A stretch of DNA of 40,919 nucleotides from the NCBI GenBank assembly GCA_009920765.1, contig RFZJ01000034.1, positions 1 through 40,919 of the forward strand, written 5' to 3'. Below the pieces are notes generated by a model. The model was not told the DNA's origin and did not search any database. It saw nothing but the letters and a program-made list of their open reading frames with translations. The position numbers were made by a program, and so were the translations under genes. The stretch comes from Planctomycetota bacterium (GTDB lineage: Bacteria > Planctomycetota > Planctomycetia > Gemmatales > Gemmataceae). Shown one piece after another: positions 34,349 through 40,919 of this stretch (position 1 is the stretch's first letter; each line of letters begins with the position of its first letter).

Positions 34349-35437
34349 TTGAACATTATGATCACCATGATGGCGGCATTGCTTATTGCAGTGCCGCCTC
34401 TTTTTCAACCACTGGATATTTCCCCGGGTGTCGAAGTTCGGCTGCCTTTGGATGCTTCATCGCCCTTGAAGAAAAAAACAGGCGCTGTTTCCAATGATGA
34501 TGGCGAACGGATTTTTTATGTTGGGTTGTTAAATGATGAGACGGGGAAAATAGGCGCACCCTTGTTTGGTAAGTATCTGGTTCGAGATGGAATGTTGGTG
34601 TTTATCCCCAGCCAGCCATTCTCTCCAGGAAAAACTTATAGAGCTATTCGCATTGATACCAAGGATAAAGATTTTACGCAATTCAAGCTGCCGTTATCTA
34701 AGCCGCAGGATGCTGTAAAAGTATTGAAAGTTTACCCGACCACGGATCGGGTGCCTGCAAACCTTTTGAAATTCACGATAGTTTTTTCTGGCCCGATGAG
34801 GCAGAGCAAAACGATTTTTGATTCCATTGAGTTGGTTGGCCCTGAGGGAAAATCAGTGGACGACCCATGGAGGCGCACCGAGCTTTGGAATGATAACGAT
34901 ACCCGTTTGACGTTGTGGTTTCATCCAGGGCGGGTGAAGCTGGGTGTTAACCTTAGAGAACAGCTGGGCCCGCCATTGGAACCCGGAAAAACTTATACTC
35001 TCAGGATATCCGGTGAGCTATTGGATGCTTCGGGAAACAAACTTGCACAGGGGCTTGAGAAAAAAATCATCGCAGAAGACGAAGTTCGCAAAAGGTTGGA
35101 TGTCAACCAGTGGAAAATAACCTCACCCGGGATGCAATCAAAAGCTGCCCTTATCATTGCCTTTCCTTGTGTAATTGATCCTTATTTATTTGCAAGAGAA
35201 GTCACGGTTTTGGGTCCCACTGGAAAAATAATCACCGGGAAAGGCTTGATGGGTTTAAATGAAAAATCCTGGCAGTTTGTGCCTGATGAACCTTGGCAAG
35301 CCGGGGAATACATCATTCGTATAGGTTCGGAAGTTGCAGATCTTGCTGGCAATACAATTTCCAGACCATTTGAAGTGAATTTAGAAACGCTCGAGCCACT
35401 TGCTGGCGTGCAAAGACTAAAGTTTCTGGTGAATTAG
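34349..35437 (+). CDS. Exported Ig-like (Big_5 type) domain protein
   Basis: About 362 residues with an N-terminal hydrophobic signal (MITMMAALLIAVPP). Two or more bacterial Ig-like modules follow, with the typical pattern VxPxxxxVPxNLLKFTIVFSGPM (about 128-152) and LEPGKTYTLRISGELLDASGNKL, then DEPWQAGEYIIRIGSEVADLAGNTI. Such domains occur in surface and adhesion proteins. TTG at 34349 is taken as the start because AGGA (34338-34341), which overlaps the previous gene's TAG, is 7 bases away; ATG 34358 would be 16 bases away. It probably forms a pair with the preceding gene. Specific role unknown. Confidence 0.82.
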   Translation: MNIMITMMAALLIAVPPLFQPLDISPGVEVRLPLDASSPLKKKTGAVSNDDGERIFYVGLLNDETGKIGAPLFGKYLVRDGMLVFIPSQPFSPGKTYRAIRIDTKDKDFTQFKLPLSKPQDAVKVLKVYPTTDRVPANLLKFTIVFSGPMRQSKTIFDSIELVGPEGKSVDDPWRRTELWNDNDTRLTLWFHPGRVKLGVNLREQLGPPLEPGKTYTLRISGELLDASGNKLAQGLEKKIIAEDEVRKRLDVNQWKITSPGMQSKAALIIAFPCVIDPYLFAREVTVLGPTGKIITGKGLMGLNEKSWQFVPDEPWQAGEYIIRIGSEVADLAGNTISRPFEVNLETLEPLAGVQRLKFLVN

Positions 35438-35489
35438 TCAATCTAAGTCTGGTTTATAAACTTCAAATCAGCAGACCCCAAGCCATCTT

Positions 35490-35529
35490 GCATTCCTTTG
35501 TGGCATTGGCATCTGGGTTGTGGGAATGC
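35490..35529 (+). terminator. Candidate terminator between convergent genes
   Basis: GCATTCC (35490-35496) and GGAATGC (35523-35529) form a perfect 7-bp stem with a 26-base loop, followed on the plus strand by a T-rich stretch (TTTATGTTT). It lies between the Ig-like gene and the convergent TPR-like gene. The large loop makes it a modest candidate. Confidence 0.35.
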
Positions 35530-35536
35530 TTTATGT

Positions 35537-36283
35537 TTAAGAGTTTTGATAAAGCATAGCAAGATGATGCCAGCCTGAAGAAGTTGGAATGAGTTCAGAG
35601 GCTTTTTGCAATTGTTCGAATGCAGATTTTTCTCGCCCTAATTTTAAATGTGCCAACCCTCGATTGAAAAACGCAAACGATTGCTCGCCCAGCTTTTCCC
35701 AAGCTTGAAGCGCTTGATCGTGATCCCCCATGGCCCAGAAGTTGGCACCTAATTCGTTCTGAATTATATCGCTGCTTAAATGGTCTTTAGCAAGGTTTAA
35801 TAGCGTTGATGCTTGGTCGTGCCTTCCTGCAAGCCTGCAGATTCCAAGGCTGATGAGTTGTTTTTGTACGTTTCCTTTAGACCACCCCTCGAGTTCAGGC
35901 AAAGGAAGAAGCGTTTGCCAACCCGCTTCTTCCTGAATGAATTTCGGAAGTTCGATGGGGTTTCTTATTGCTTGTGGGAAGTGCCCGCTGGCAAATGGAA
36001 TTGCAAAAAGCGCAGGCAGGCTAAAGAGCAGTGATTGCCAGCCGGGAGGTGCTGATATATTTGTAATCGCTCCCTTGGCTTTGTTAAGAGTTGGAAAAAC
36101 AGCATCCTTCCAAGCGGAGACTGGGTCAATCCCCACATCTGATAGAGTGCCATGCGGTATTGCTGTTTCTGAGTATGAGGGCGCACCCAATCCCTGTTCA
36201 AAAAGATTGATTTGTTGCTTTAGATGCGAGCTGAATAATTCGCCTAAAGCTTTATTTACCAAGGGTTTGCTGCTGTTTTTCAT
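35537..36283 (-). CDS. TPR-like repeat protein
   Basis: A 248-residue protein without a signal peptide. The C-terminal 100 residues hold TPR-like helices: QKQLISLGICRLAGRHDQASTLL, NELGANFWAMGDHDQALQAW, FFNRGLAHLKLGREKSAFEQL, with the W/L-G-A spacing of 34-residue repeats. A hydrophobic patch (LLFSLPALFAIPF, about 94-106) precedes them. ATG 36283 is preferred to a TTG at 36331 because it gives a natural start. TPRs bind other proteins; nothing indicates a partner. It lies 67 bases after the TIM-barrel gene on the same strand and may be co-transcribed. Confidence 0.78.
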   Translation of the reverse strand: MKNSSKPLVNKALGELFSSHLKQQINLFEQGLGAPSYSETAIPHGTLSDVGIDPVSAWKDAVFPTLNKAKGAITNISAPPGWQSLLFSLPALFAIPFASGHFPQAIRNPIELPKFIQEEAGWQTLLPLPELEGWSKGNVQKQLISLGICRLAGRHDQASTLLNLAKDHLSSDIIQNELGANFWAMGDHDQALQAWEKLGEQSFAFFNRGLAHLKLGREKSAFEQLQKASELIPTSSGWHHLAMLYQNS

Positions 36284-36350
36284 GTTACTCAAGTACTCAA
36301 AAGTTCGAAGGTTACATCTTAAGAACGGCAATTATCAAGTTACTTGCGCT

Positions 36351-37172
36351 TTAACCTCGAAGTCCGGCTTGTTTTAACAATTTACTCGTGCTTTGGTAGG
36401 CTTCTAAAACCCACTCATAGATCTTTTCAGGTTCTGGTGAATATTCCAACTCAATGCTGATCGCGCCCGGAACATTCAGTTCCTTGATTTCATCCAGATA
36501 AGGGGGAAAATTCACCACGCCTTTGCCTGGGGGTAGGTCGCCATGCACTTTACCATCGCAATCGCTGATATGAACATGGATGGCTTTGCCCGTAAGTTTT
36601 TTTAATTCAGCAGCGGGTGTATTGGAAAGAAGTAGATGGGAAACATCGATGTTGGCCTTTACTGCGGGATGGTTGACTTCATCAAGGAAGCGAACCATGG
36701 TTTCCACGTTATTCACGAGGGAAAGTTTGAAAGGTTCGAGTTCGATTGCAATTTGCAGTCCTAGGTCTTGGGCGTATTTGCCTAATTCGCAAGTGTTATG
36801 AACAGCGGTGTTCCATTGTTCTTTTGCAGGGATTACTTGTTTTTCCCAGATGTATTCCCCGAGGACGAGCAAAAGGTTTTTCGCATTGAATTCGTAACAC
36901 ATATCGAGGTATTTTTTACAGCGTTCCATATGAAAGCGTTGCACACTGGGATTAAAATCGATCAAACCTGTTGCAACGCAAGCGACGCTGATGATGGGAA
37001 GGCCGGCCTTTTCACATTCGGTTCGAATCAGCCTGCGTTCTTTGGCATCGGTATCCAGTGGATCTGCAAAAATATCGATGCAGTCGAACCCGATTTCCTT
37101 GGTTTTTTGTATGCCGTAAGAGGTGGCTTTTCCTGCCTGCGCCCAAGCTGAGTTGATTAATCCAAGTTGCAT
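36351..37172 (-). CDS. Sugar phosphate isomerase/epimerase-like TIM barrel (third copy)
   Basis: About 273 residues, cytoplasmic. Strand-end metal ligands typical of the xylose-isomerase-like barrel are visible: IAIELEPF, ANIDVSHLLL, HVHISDCDG and ISIELEYSP. The ATG at 37172 starts just before the first strand (MQLGLINSAW) and suits the family; an ATG at 37226 would add 18 residues with no better ribosome binding site. It is separate from both carbohydrate operons and on the opposite strand, but belongs to the same enzyme class as the genes at 11367 and 14858. The sequence does not tell isomerase from epimerase or lyase. Confidence 0.88.
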   Translation of the reverse strand: MQLGLINSAWAQAGKATSYGIQKTKEIGFDCIDIFADPLDTDAKERRLIRTECEKAGLPIISVACVATGLIDFNPSVQRFHMERCKKYLDMCYEFNAKNLLLVLGEYIWEKQVIPAKEQWNTAVHNTCELGKYAQDLGLQIAIELEPFKLSLVNNVETMVRFLDEVNHPAVKANIDVSHLLLSNTPAAELKKLTGKAIHVHISDCDGKVHGDLPPGKGVVNFPPYLDEIKELNVPGAISIELEYSPEPEKIYEWVLEAYQSTSKLLKQAGLRG

Positions 37173-37341
37173 GATGTAAATACGCTCTTGTTTGAAGAAG
37201 TCATAATGATCCCAAGGATTAAACATAGCATGAAGGGTTCAGGGAGGCTATGGGTTATAATTGATAATGGCTTTGCAAAAATAGAAGATTTTTGGTTATA
37301 AAAGGAGTTGGTGAAAGCTTAGTTGTTCATGGAGATGTTGA

Positions 37342-38094
37342 TTGTTTGAAATTGATGCACAGGCACTGCAGGCATTTGCATTGTTTTTTGGGATGTTTAT
37401 TGCATCGGGCATGGGGGCGCCCATTCCCGAAGAGGTTGCAATTGTTTGTGCAGGATTATGGACAGCTCATCATCCTGAATATGGTTTGGCACGCTGGCTG
37501 ATGCTTCCAACTTGCATTTTTGCTGTTGTTTTAAGCGATAGTATTTTATACATCGCAGGAAGATTCTATGGGAAAAGATTGTTTAATCTTCCTTGGATGT
37601 TGCGCTGGGTGCCTAAGGAAACGCAAGGGCGCATTCTTGATAACTTTGAAAAGTATGGGGTGAATATTCTTTTGTTTGGCAGGTTGGTGCCCGGGGTGAG
37701 GATGCCTTTGTTTCTTACAGCAGGGTTGCTTAGGTTGAGTGTAACAAGATTTGTGATTGCTGATGGTTTGGGTGCTGGCTTGGGCAATAGTTTCTTTTTT
37801 CTATTGGCGTTCTGGTTCGGGGAAAAATTTCAAGAAGTGCTGGAAAATGCAGAGGGCGCCCTTAAGAAGTTGGGCCCCATCATCATCTTGGTTGGGCTGG
37901 TTGTCTTGGCTGGTTACTTACTTTATAAGTTTTTGCGTAAACCTGTTTCAGAGGGCGACCCTGAACAAGTGCCCATCATAGGCCATCAGGTTGCAAGCCA
38001 TATACCTCATACCGACAAAAAAACATCGGTTGACAATCTGTTTAGCATTCCGGATCAGGAATTGGCAACCGGAAAAACAGACCCCTCAGCATAA
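37342..38094 (+). CDS. DedA/SNARE-associated family membrane protein
   Basis: A 250-residue inner-membrane protein with about five hydrophobic segments. The two family motifs are clear: GAPIPEEVAIVCAG near the N-terminus and FGRLVPGVRMPLFLTAG with the conserved Arg residues (about 112-128). DedA/DTT proteins translocate lipid carriers or support proton-dependent membrane integrity. The start is TTG at 37342, because GGAG (37331-37334) lies 7 bases upstream and nearby ATGs are in other frames. A hydrophilic tail of about 50 residues follows the last helix. Divergent from the TIM-barrel gene at 37172 and convergent with the peptidase gene, with 6 bases between stops. Confidence 0.92.
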   Translation: MFEIDAQALQAFALFFGMFIASGMGAPIPEEVAIVCAGLWTAHHPEYGLARWLMLPTCIFAVVLSDSILYIAGRFYGKRLFNLPWMLRWVPKETQGRILDNFEKYGVNILLFGRLVPGVRMPLFLTAGLLRLSVTRFVIADGLGAGLGNSFFFLLAFWFGEKFQEVLENAEGALKKLGPIIILVGLVVLAGYLLYKFLRKPVSEGDPEQVPIIGHQVASHIPHTDKKTSVDNLFSIPDQELATGKTDPSA

Positions 38095-38100
38095 GATGCA

Positions 38101-39513
38101 TCATTTTGCATTTGATATGCCATCGAGACGTAGCCCTTTCAAATAAGCTTGGTGTTCTTTTTCAAAATCTTGCAGGGTTTTGCCCGTGAGTTTTTCAAAA
38201 CACGCGATGGGGTTTGCGCCACTTTTAACAGCCTTTGCATAATCATCGAGAACCGGCTTGCCCAATATTTTTTGTTTGAATGCGAGGTTGAATGCAAGTG
38301 CCCAACTGGCGAAATACATCCGTTGCGAGGTTTCTTTTTCGGATGGATGATATACAAGAAAAAGGGCGGGTTGTGCGGTGAGTAAATCCTTGATCGAGGG
38401 CAGAGCGTTTTGATTCAGCGCCAGTTTTACTGATTCCAACCTGGTTTTATCTGCATGGCCGATTCGAAGTTCTCCTATTTCAAAAACTGCAGCTTCAAAT
38501 ATTTGTGCAAGCCCTTCATTAAGCCATAGCGGTATTTCGCCTTCTCTTGGGTCGAAAACGGCGCAGGAAAGATATGCATGAAAAGCCTCGTGATATAACC
38601 TTTCGAAAAGTCTTTTGCGTTCTTTCTGGATCATCTCCAGATTCTTATCATCCGCCTGTTTGATTTTCTTGCGGTTATCAAGAAGAGAAGAAGCCAGGTC
38701 TGGGGGAATCTTATTCTTGTAAATTTGTTTCAAATCGTTTTCTTTTTTTTGCAGCTCCTGCAGGGCCCTGCTGTGAAATAAACTTATTTCCTCTTGTGAG
38801 TTGATTAACCTGTCGAGATCGCTACCACAAATGACCTGGTTTTTATTGAGGTCAAAGTAGGCGGGGTTTTTGATGTTGATTCCGCTTGTTTTCAAAATGG
38901 CTTGATACTCATCGAGAGAATTGGTTAGCAGTATGCTGGTGGGCTTGATATTGATTCTGCGGGGGGGCAGAGTTCTGGCATAGGCAGAGTAAACCTGCTC
39001 GAGCTGGATGGCTGCAAGCTGTGCCATTTCCGCCCGGGAGTTGGTTATCAGGGTGAAATACTGGGAATTGTAAGAGAAGGCGGTTTCTTTATTGGAGGTG
39101 GGCCAGATCGCTTTTTCTAGTTTGACATATTCGACCGGGTTTTTGCCCGCCACGGATTTTGGATCGAGGGATCTTAAGGTGGTGGCAAGTCGTTCTCGTT
39201 CTTTGGCAAGGGCATCTAGCTTGGCTGCAAGCAAGTTGCGTTCTGGTTCAGGTAGCCTTTCGATTTTCTGGATGGTTGATTTTTCAAAGTTTTCGGTGAA
39301 CACAAGGGTGGGAGACCCTGGCTTTCTTACAATACACTTAAAAACCACCTGATTAGGGGATTCTGAAATTAACAAACCATAGAAGGGTAAGCCGGTTTTT
39401 CGATGCAAGACCTCAAATTTCCACTCATCTTCCCCCGCGCCTGACAAATACGCAGAAAACCCGGTCAGGCTTAGTAATAAGATCAAATTTCGGCATAAAT
39501 GATGGTTCATCAT
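38101..39513 (-). CDS. Exported gluzincin-like metallopeptidase (HExxH), DUF1570-like
   Basis: A 470-residue protein with a signal peptide (cleaved near YLSGAG). A charged coiled coil (about 90-115 and 240-305) precedes the catalytic region: HEAFH (308-312), with the third ligand probably Glu333 in WLNEGLAQIFE, the usual gluzincin layout. The last 130 residues are helical. Planctomycetes carry many such peptidase-like proteins of unknown target. ATG 39513 is preferred to a TTG at 39519; neither has a clear ribosome binding site. It is divergent from the L3 locus. Peptidase activity is inferred from motifs only. Confidence 0.85.
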   Translation of the reverse strand: MMNHHLCRNLILLLSLTGFSAYLSGAGEDEWKFEVLHRKTGLPFYGLLISESPNQVVFKCIVRKPGSPTLVFTENFEKSTIQKIERLPEPERNLLAAKLDALAKERERLATTLRSLDPKSVAGKNPVEYVKLEKAIWPTSNKETAFSYNSQYFTLITNSRAEMAQLAAIQLEQVYSAYARTLPPRRINIKPTSILLTNSLDEYQAILKTSGINIKNPAYFDLNKNQVICGSDLDRLINSQEEISLFHSRALQELQKKENDLKQIYKNKIPPDLASSLLDNRKKIKQADDKNLEMIQKERKRLFERLYHEAFHAYLSCAVFDPREGEIPLWLNEGLAQIFEAAVFEIGELRIGHADKTRLESVKLALNQNALPSIKDLLTAQPALFLVYHPSEKETSQRMYFASWALAFNLAFKQKILGKPVLDDYAKAVKSGANPIACFEKLTGKTLQDFEKEHQAYLKGLRLDGISNAK

Positions 39514-39547
39514 GTCCAAAGCTATTATTTTGCTTAAAATCGCTAAC

Positions 39548-39553
39548 TATAAT
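39548..39553 (+). promoter_or_regulatory. Candidate -10 element for the L3/tRNA transcript
   Basis: A perfect TATAAT lies 180 bases before the L3 start. The -35 at 17 bases spacing (TTATTT) is weak. If used, it gives a 5' leader of about 170 bases, which contains the three hairpins at 39636-39697. Confidence 0.35.
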
Positions 39554-39635
39554 GATAGTAGCAACAATAATCTGCTATTGGGTGCGGATAAATGAAAATC
39601 CGGGTGGACAAACCTCAATTTCCTCCCTATTTTAT

Positions 39636-39697
39636 TAGTTCACGAACTAGAGCCTTTAAAAAGGCTCGGCAATGATGCTCACCGGACTCCCGTTCGG
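39636..39697 (+). promoter_or_regulatory. Structured 5' leader of the L3 gene
   Basis: Three hairpins follow in series: TAGTTC-AC-GAACTA (39636-39649), GAGCCTTT-AA-AAAGGCTC (39650-39667) and CCGGAC-TCCC-GTTCGG with one G-U pair (39682-39697). No T-run follows, so they are not simple terminators. Ribosomal protein operons are commonly controlled through such leaders by a product protein. I cannot match this one to a described class. Confidence 0.45.
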
Positions 39698-39732
39698 GCC
39701 AGACAGTTGCTTATTTAGATGGAGAATCAGCA

Positions 39733-40086
39733 ATGCCAATTGGATTACTTGGAACCAAAGTCGGTATGACTCAGATCTATAACGATGAAGGTAAGGTTTA
39801 CCCAGTAACGGTAATAAAACTTGGGCCTTGTCCTGTATTACAAGTTAAAGACATGGCACGCGATGGTTATGATGCGGTGCAAATTGGATTTGAAGAGAAG
39901 CCCCGCAGGAAAGCAACCAAAGCAGAGCGTGGTCATATCTCGAGTGAAATGGAATCAAACCGCAGGAAGAAAGCGCCCGCAGGAACCCAGTTTCTGCCCA
40001 AGGCAAACTGCGAACCACAAAAATATATTCGCGAATTCCGTCTTGAAAAAGCCATACCAAGGGTCGTGGTTTTGCTGGTACCATGA
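39733..40086 (+). pseudogene. rplC: Ribosomal protein L3, N-terminal fragment (frame ends early)
   Basis: This frame encodes a normal L3 start, MPIGLLGTKVGMTQIYNDEGKVYPVTVI (given in parts: MPIGLLGTKVGMTQIY, then VYPVTVIKLGP), continuing to EPQKYIREFRL near 40044. It then runs into unrelated residues (EKAIPRVVVLLVP) and stops at 40084-40086. In E. coli L3 about 29 residues separate EFRL from the KGKGFAG motif; here only about 14 bases do. About 73 bases are therefore missing, and since this is not a multiple of three the frame is lost. GGAG lies 8 bases before the ATG. It could be a dead copy, a very recent mutation or an assembly error. Confidence 0.8.
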
Positions 40087-40466
40087 AAAAAGACAACTAC
40101 GCAGGTATGCCTGCAAGTCACGGTGCCAAGAAGGTGCATCGATCGATTGGTGGTACCGGTTCGATGGCAAGTAACCGAGGTAGTGGTCGTCCTAAAAAGG
40201 GTCGTCCTATGCCAGGTCGTTACGGTGCAGAGCGAGTCACGGTGCGCAATCTGACGGTAGTTAAGATTGATGTAGAAAATCACTTGTTGTTGGTAGAGGG
40301 TGGAATCCCCGGTGCCAACGGTGGTTTGGTGATGGTGCGTGCGACCAATAAGATCCTGAACCCGCTCCTGGATGGTCAGATAGCTCAGCCGGTAGAGCAC
40401 AGCCCTGAAAAGGCTGGGGTCGTCGGTTCAATCCCGACTCTGACCACATTAAGAAAGCCTGGGTAA
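40056..40466 (+). pseudogene. rplC: Ribosomal protein L3, C-terminal fragment running into tRNA-Phe
   Basis: In another frame the L3 sequence resumes at TKGRGFAGTMKKDNYAG (40056 on; an ATG lies at 40083) and continues through ASHGAKKVHRSIGG, GRYGAERVTVRNLTVVKIDVE and GGIPGANGGLVMVR to about 40352, where L3 should end. No stop follows: the frame continues through the tRNA-Phe gene and ends at 40464-40466. Loss of the natural stop and direct abutment on a tRNA suggest a recombination or deletion joint. No rplD follows, unlike the usual S10 cluster order. Confidence 0.8.
40374..40446 (+). tRNA. tRNA-Phe (anticodon GAA)
   Basis: A complete 73-base cloverleaf: acceptor GGTCAGA pairs perfectly with TCTGACC; D stem GCTC/GAGC; anticodon stem CAGCC/GGCTG with loop CTGAAAA, giving anticodon GAA; five-base variable loop GGGTC; T stem GTCGG/CCGAC with loop TTCAATC; discriminator A. 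CCA is not encoded (CA then TT follow). It lies within the readthrough frame of the broken L3 gene and just before a strong terminator. Confidence 0.95.
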
Positions 40467-40494
40467 CTCTAAAGAAGAGTGCCCGGGCTTTTTT
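40455..40494 (+). terminator. Rho-independent terminator after tRNA-Phe
   Basis: AAGCCTGGG pairs with CCCGGGCTT (one G-T pair), the stem extends through ACTCT/AGAGT around a short loop, and a run of six T follows. It ends the L3/tRNA transcript 9 bases after the tRNA. Confidence 0.85.
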
Positions 40495-40632
40495 GATTAT
40501 AATCCCAATAAAGATAGTATCTCTCCTATCTTTCCTGCTTCTTTGTGTGTCCTGACCTCTTCTCTTATTAAGGCTTTGCCTATCAAAGACGATGAAACAG
40601 GGATTGTTTAAAATCAAGTAGGATTTATTTGC

Positions 40633-40919
40633 ATGGAAGTTGTAGAACCCACTTTTCGAAGCGCTTTTTCTAATAGCATTAGAGAAAAAACATTCTGGTT
40701 ACTGGCTCTGCTTCTGACTCTTGCTTTGTTTCCCAGATTGGGAATTTTAACCATGAGGGGTGAAGAAACCCGCAGAGCGTTAGTTGCTTTTGAAATGCAA
40801 TACTTTGATGATTACATCACCCCAAGAGAACAAGGCGAACTTTTTCAAAGCAACCCCCCTTTAAGTTCTTGGCTGATGTTGGGAAGCACACTTGCGTTTG
40901 GTAATAATGATCCCTTTGC
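40633..40919 (+). CDS. ArnT-like (GT39/PMT family) glycosyltransferase, N-terminal part
   Basis: The first 95 codons of a membrane glycosyltransferase that uses a polyprenyl-phosphate sugar. A first hydrophobic helix (FWLLALLLTLALFPRLGIL, 22-40) is followed by the periplasmic loop motif RGEETRRALVAFEM, in which the Glu residues are the conserved acidic pair of this family, and then by PPLSSWL, the counterpart of the usual KPPL motif. AGGA lies 9 bases before the ATG. The rest lies beyond the window. Confidence 0.82.
   Translation, partial: MEVVEPTFRSAFSNSIREKTFWLLALLLTLALFPRLGILTMRGEETRRALVAFEMQYFDDYITPREQGELFQSNPPLSSWLMLGSTLAFGNNDPF

Noticed and set aside
39733..40466. Programmed ribosomal frameshift joining the two L3 halves
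   Set aside because: About 24 conserved residues are missing between the halves, so a frameshift alone could not make a normal L3.
1..40919. CRISPR arrays, insertion sequences or prophage
   Set aside because: No regularly spaced repeats, transposase, integrase or phage structural genes were seen.

Overview
The window looks like a chromosomal segment of a planctomycete, probably from the Gemmataceae/Gemmatales side. This rests on gene content, not on any search: DUF1559 prepilin-like proteins, a PVC-type membrane-bound dehydrogenase/cytochrome protein with a CxxCH motif, DUF1080, Tat-exported Gfo/Idh/MocA oxidoreductases, a sulfatase, several sugar-phosphate-isomerase-like TIM barrels, and many small lipoproteins. 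About 28 protein genes are intact or cut by the window ends. There are also two broken genes (a DUF1559 gene and rplC), one tRNA-Phe(GAA) and a few regulatory sites. No phage, insertion sequence or CRISPR array is visible.

Layout. 1-4875 (minus): efflux operon tolC-like > RND pump > adaptor, with the adaptor running off the left edge. 5137-8254: HEAT-repeat exported protein, then a lipoprotein and a DUF1559 gene on minus, preceded by a decayed DUF1559 copy. 8337-15775 (plus): tightly spaced five-gene operon (dehydrogenase/HEAT/cytochrome, TIM barrel, Gfo/Idh/MocA, sulfatase, Tat-exported TIM barrel). 15989-22381: a second efflux set paralogous to the first but rearranged, with tolC on plus converging on RND-adaptor on minus. 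22382-23069: the only long gap, holding one 58-codon ORF with a textbook ribosome binding site. 23070-30608 (plus): Tat Gfo/Idh/MocA, a large di-heme propeller protein resembling the hydrazine synthase alpha subunit, an SGNH/SASA esterase, DUF1080 and a ceramidase-fold protein. 30629-39513: a lipoprotein, a second DUF1559 + lipoprotein pair, two exported proteins of unknown role, a TPR-like protein, a third TIM barrel, a DedA membrane protein and a gluzincin-like peptidase. 39548-40494: a structured leader, a ribosomal protein L3 gene broken by an internal deletion and frameshift, tRNA-Phe and a terminator. 40633 to the end: start of an ArnT-like glycosyltransferase.

How the genes work together. 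The two large plus-strand clusters look like exported carbohydrate catabolism. A sulfatase and an acetylesterase would remove decorations. Gfo/Idh/MocA enzymes and the cytochrome-linked dehydrogenase would oxidise sugar. DUF1080 (3-keto-glycoside hydrolase/lyase family) and the TIM-barrel isomerases/lyases would process the keto-sugar. This pathway is an inference from families and co-location; the substrate cannot be read from the sequence.

Most worth checking: the broken rplC running into tRNA-Phe; the hydrazine-synthase-alpha-like gene bounded by a 27-nt near-identical repeat, as if inserted into an older Gfo-esterase operon; the ceramidase-fold protein lacking the catalytic serine; and the paralogous RND pumps lacking the usual TM10 lysine.
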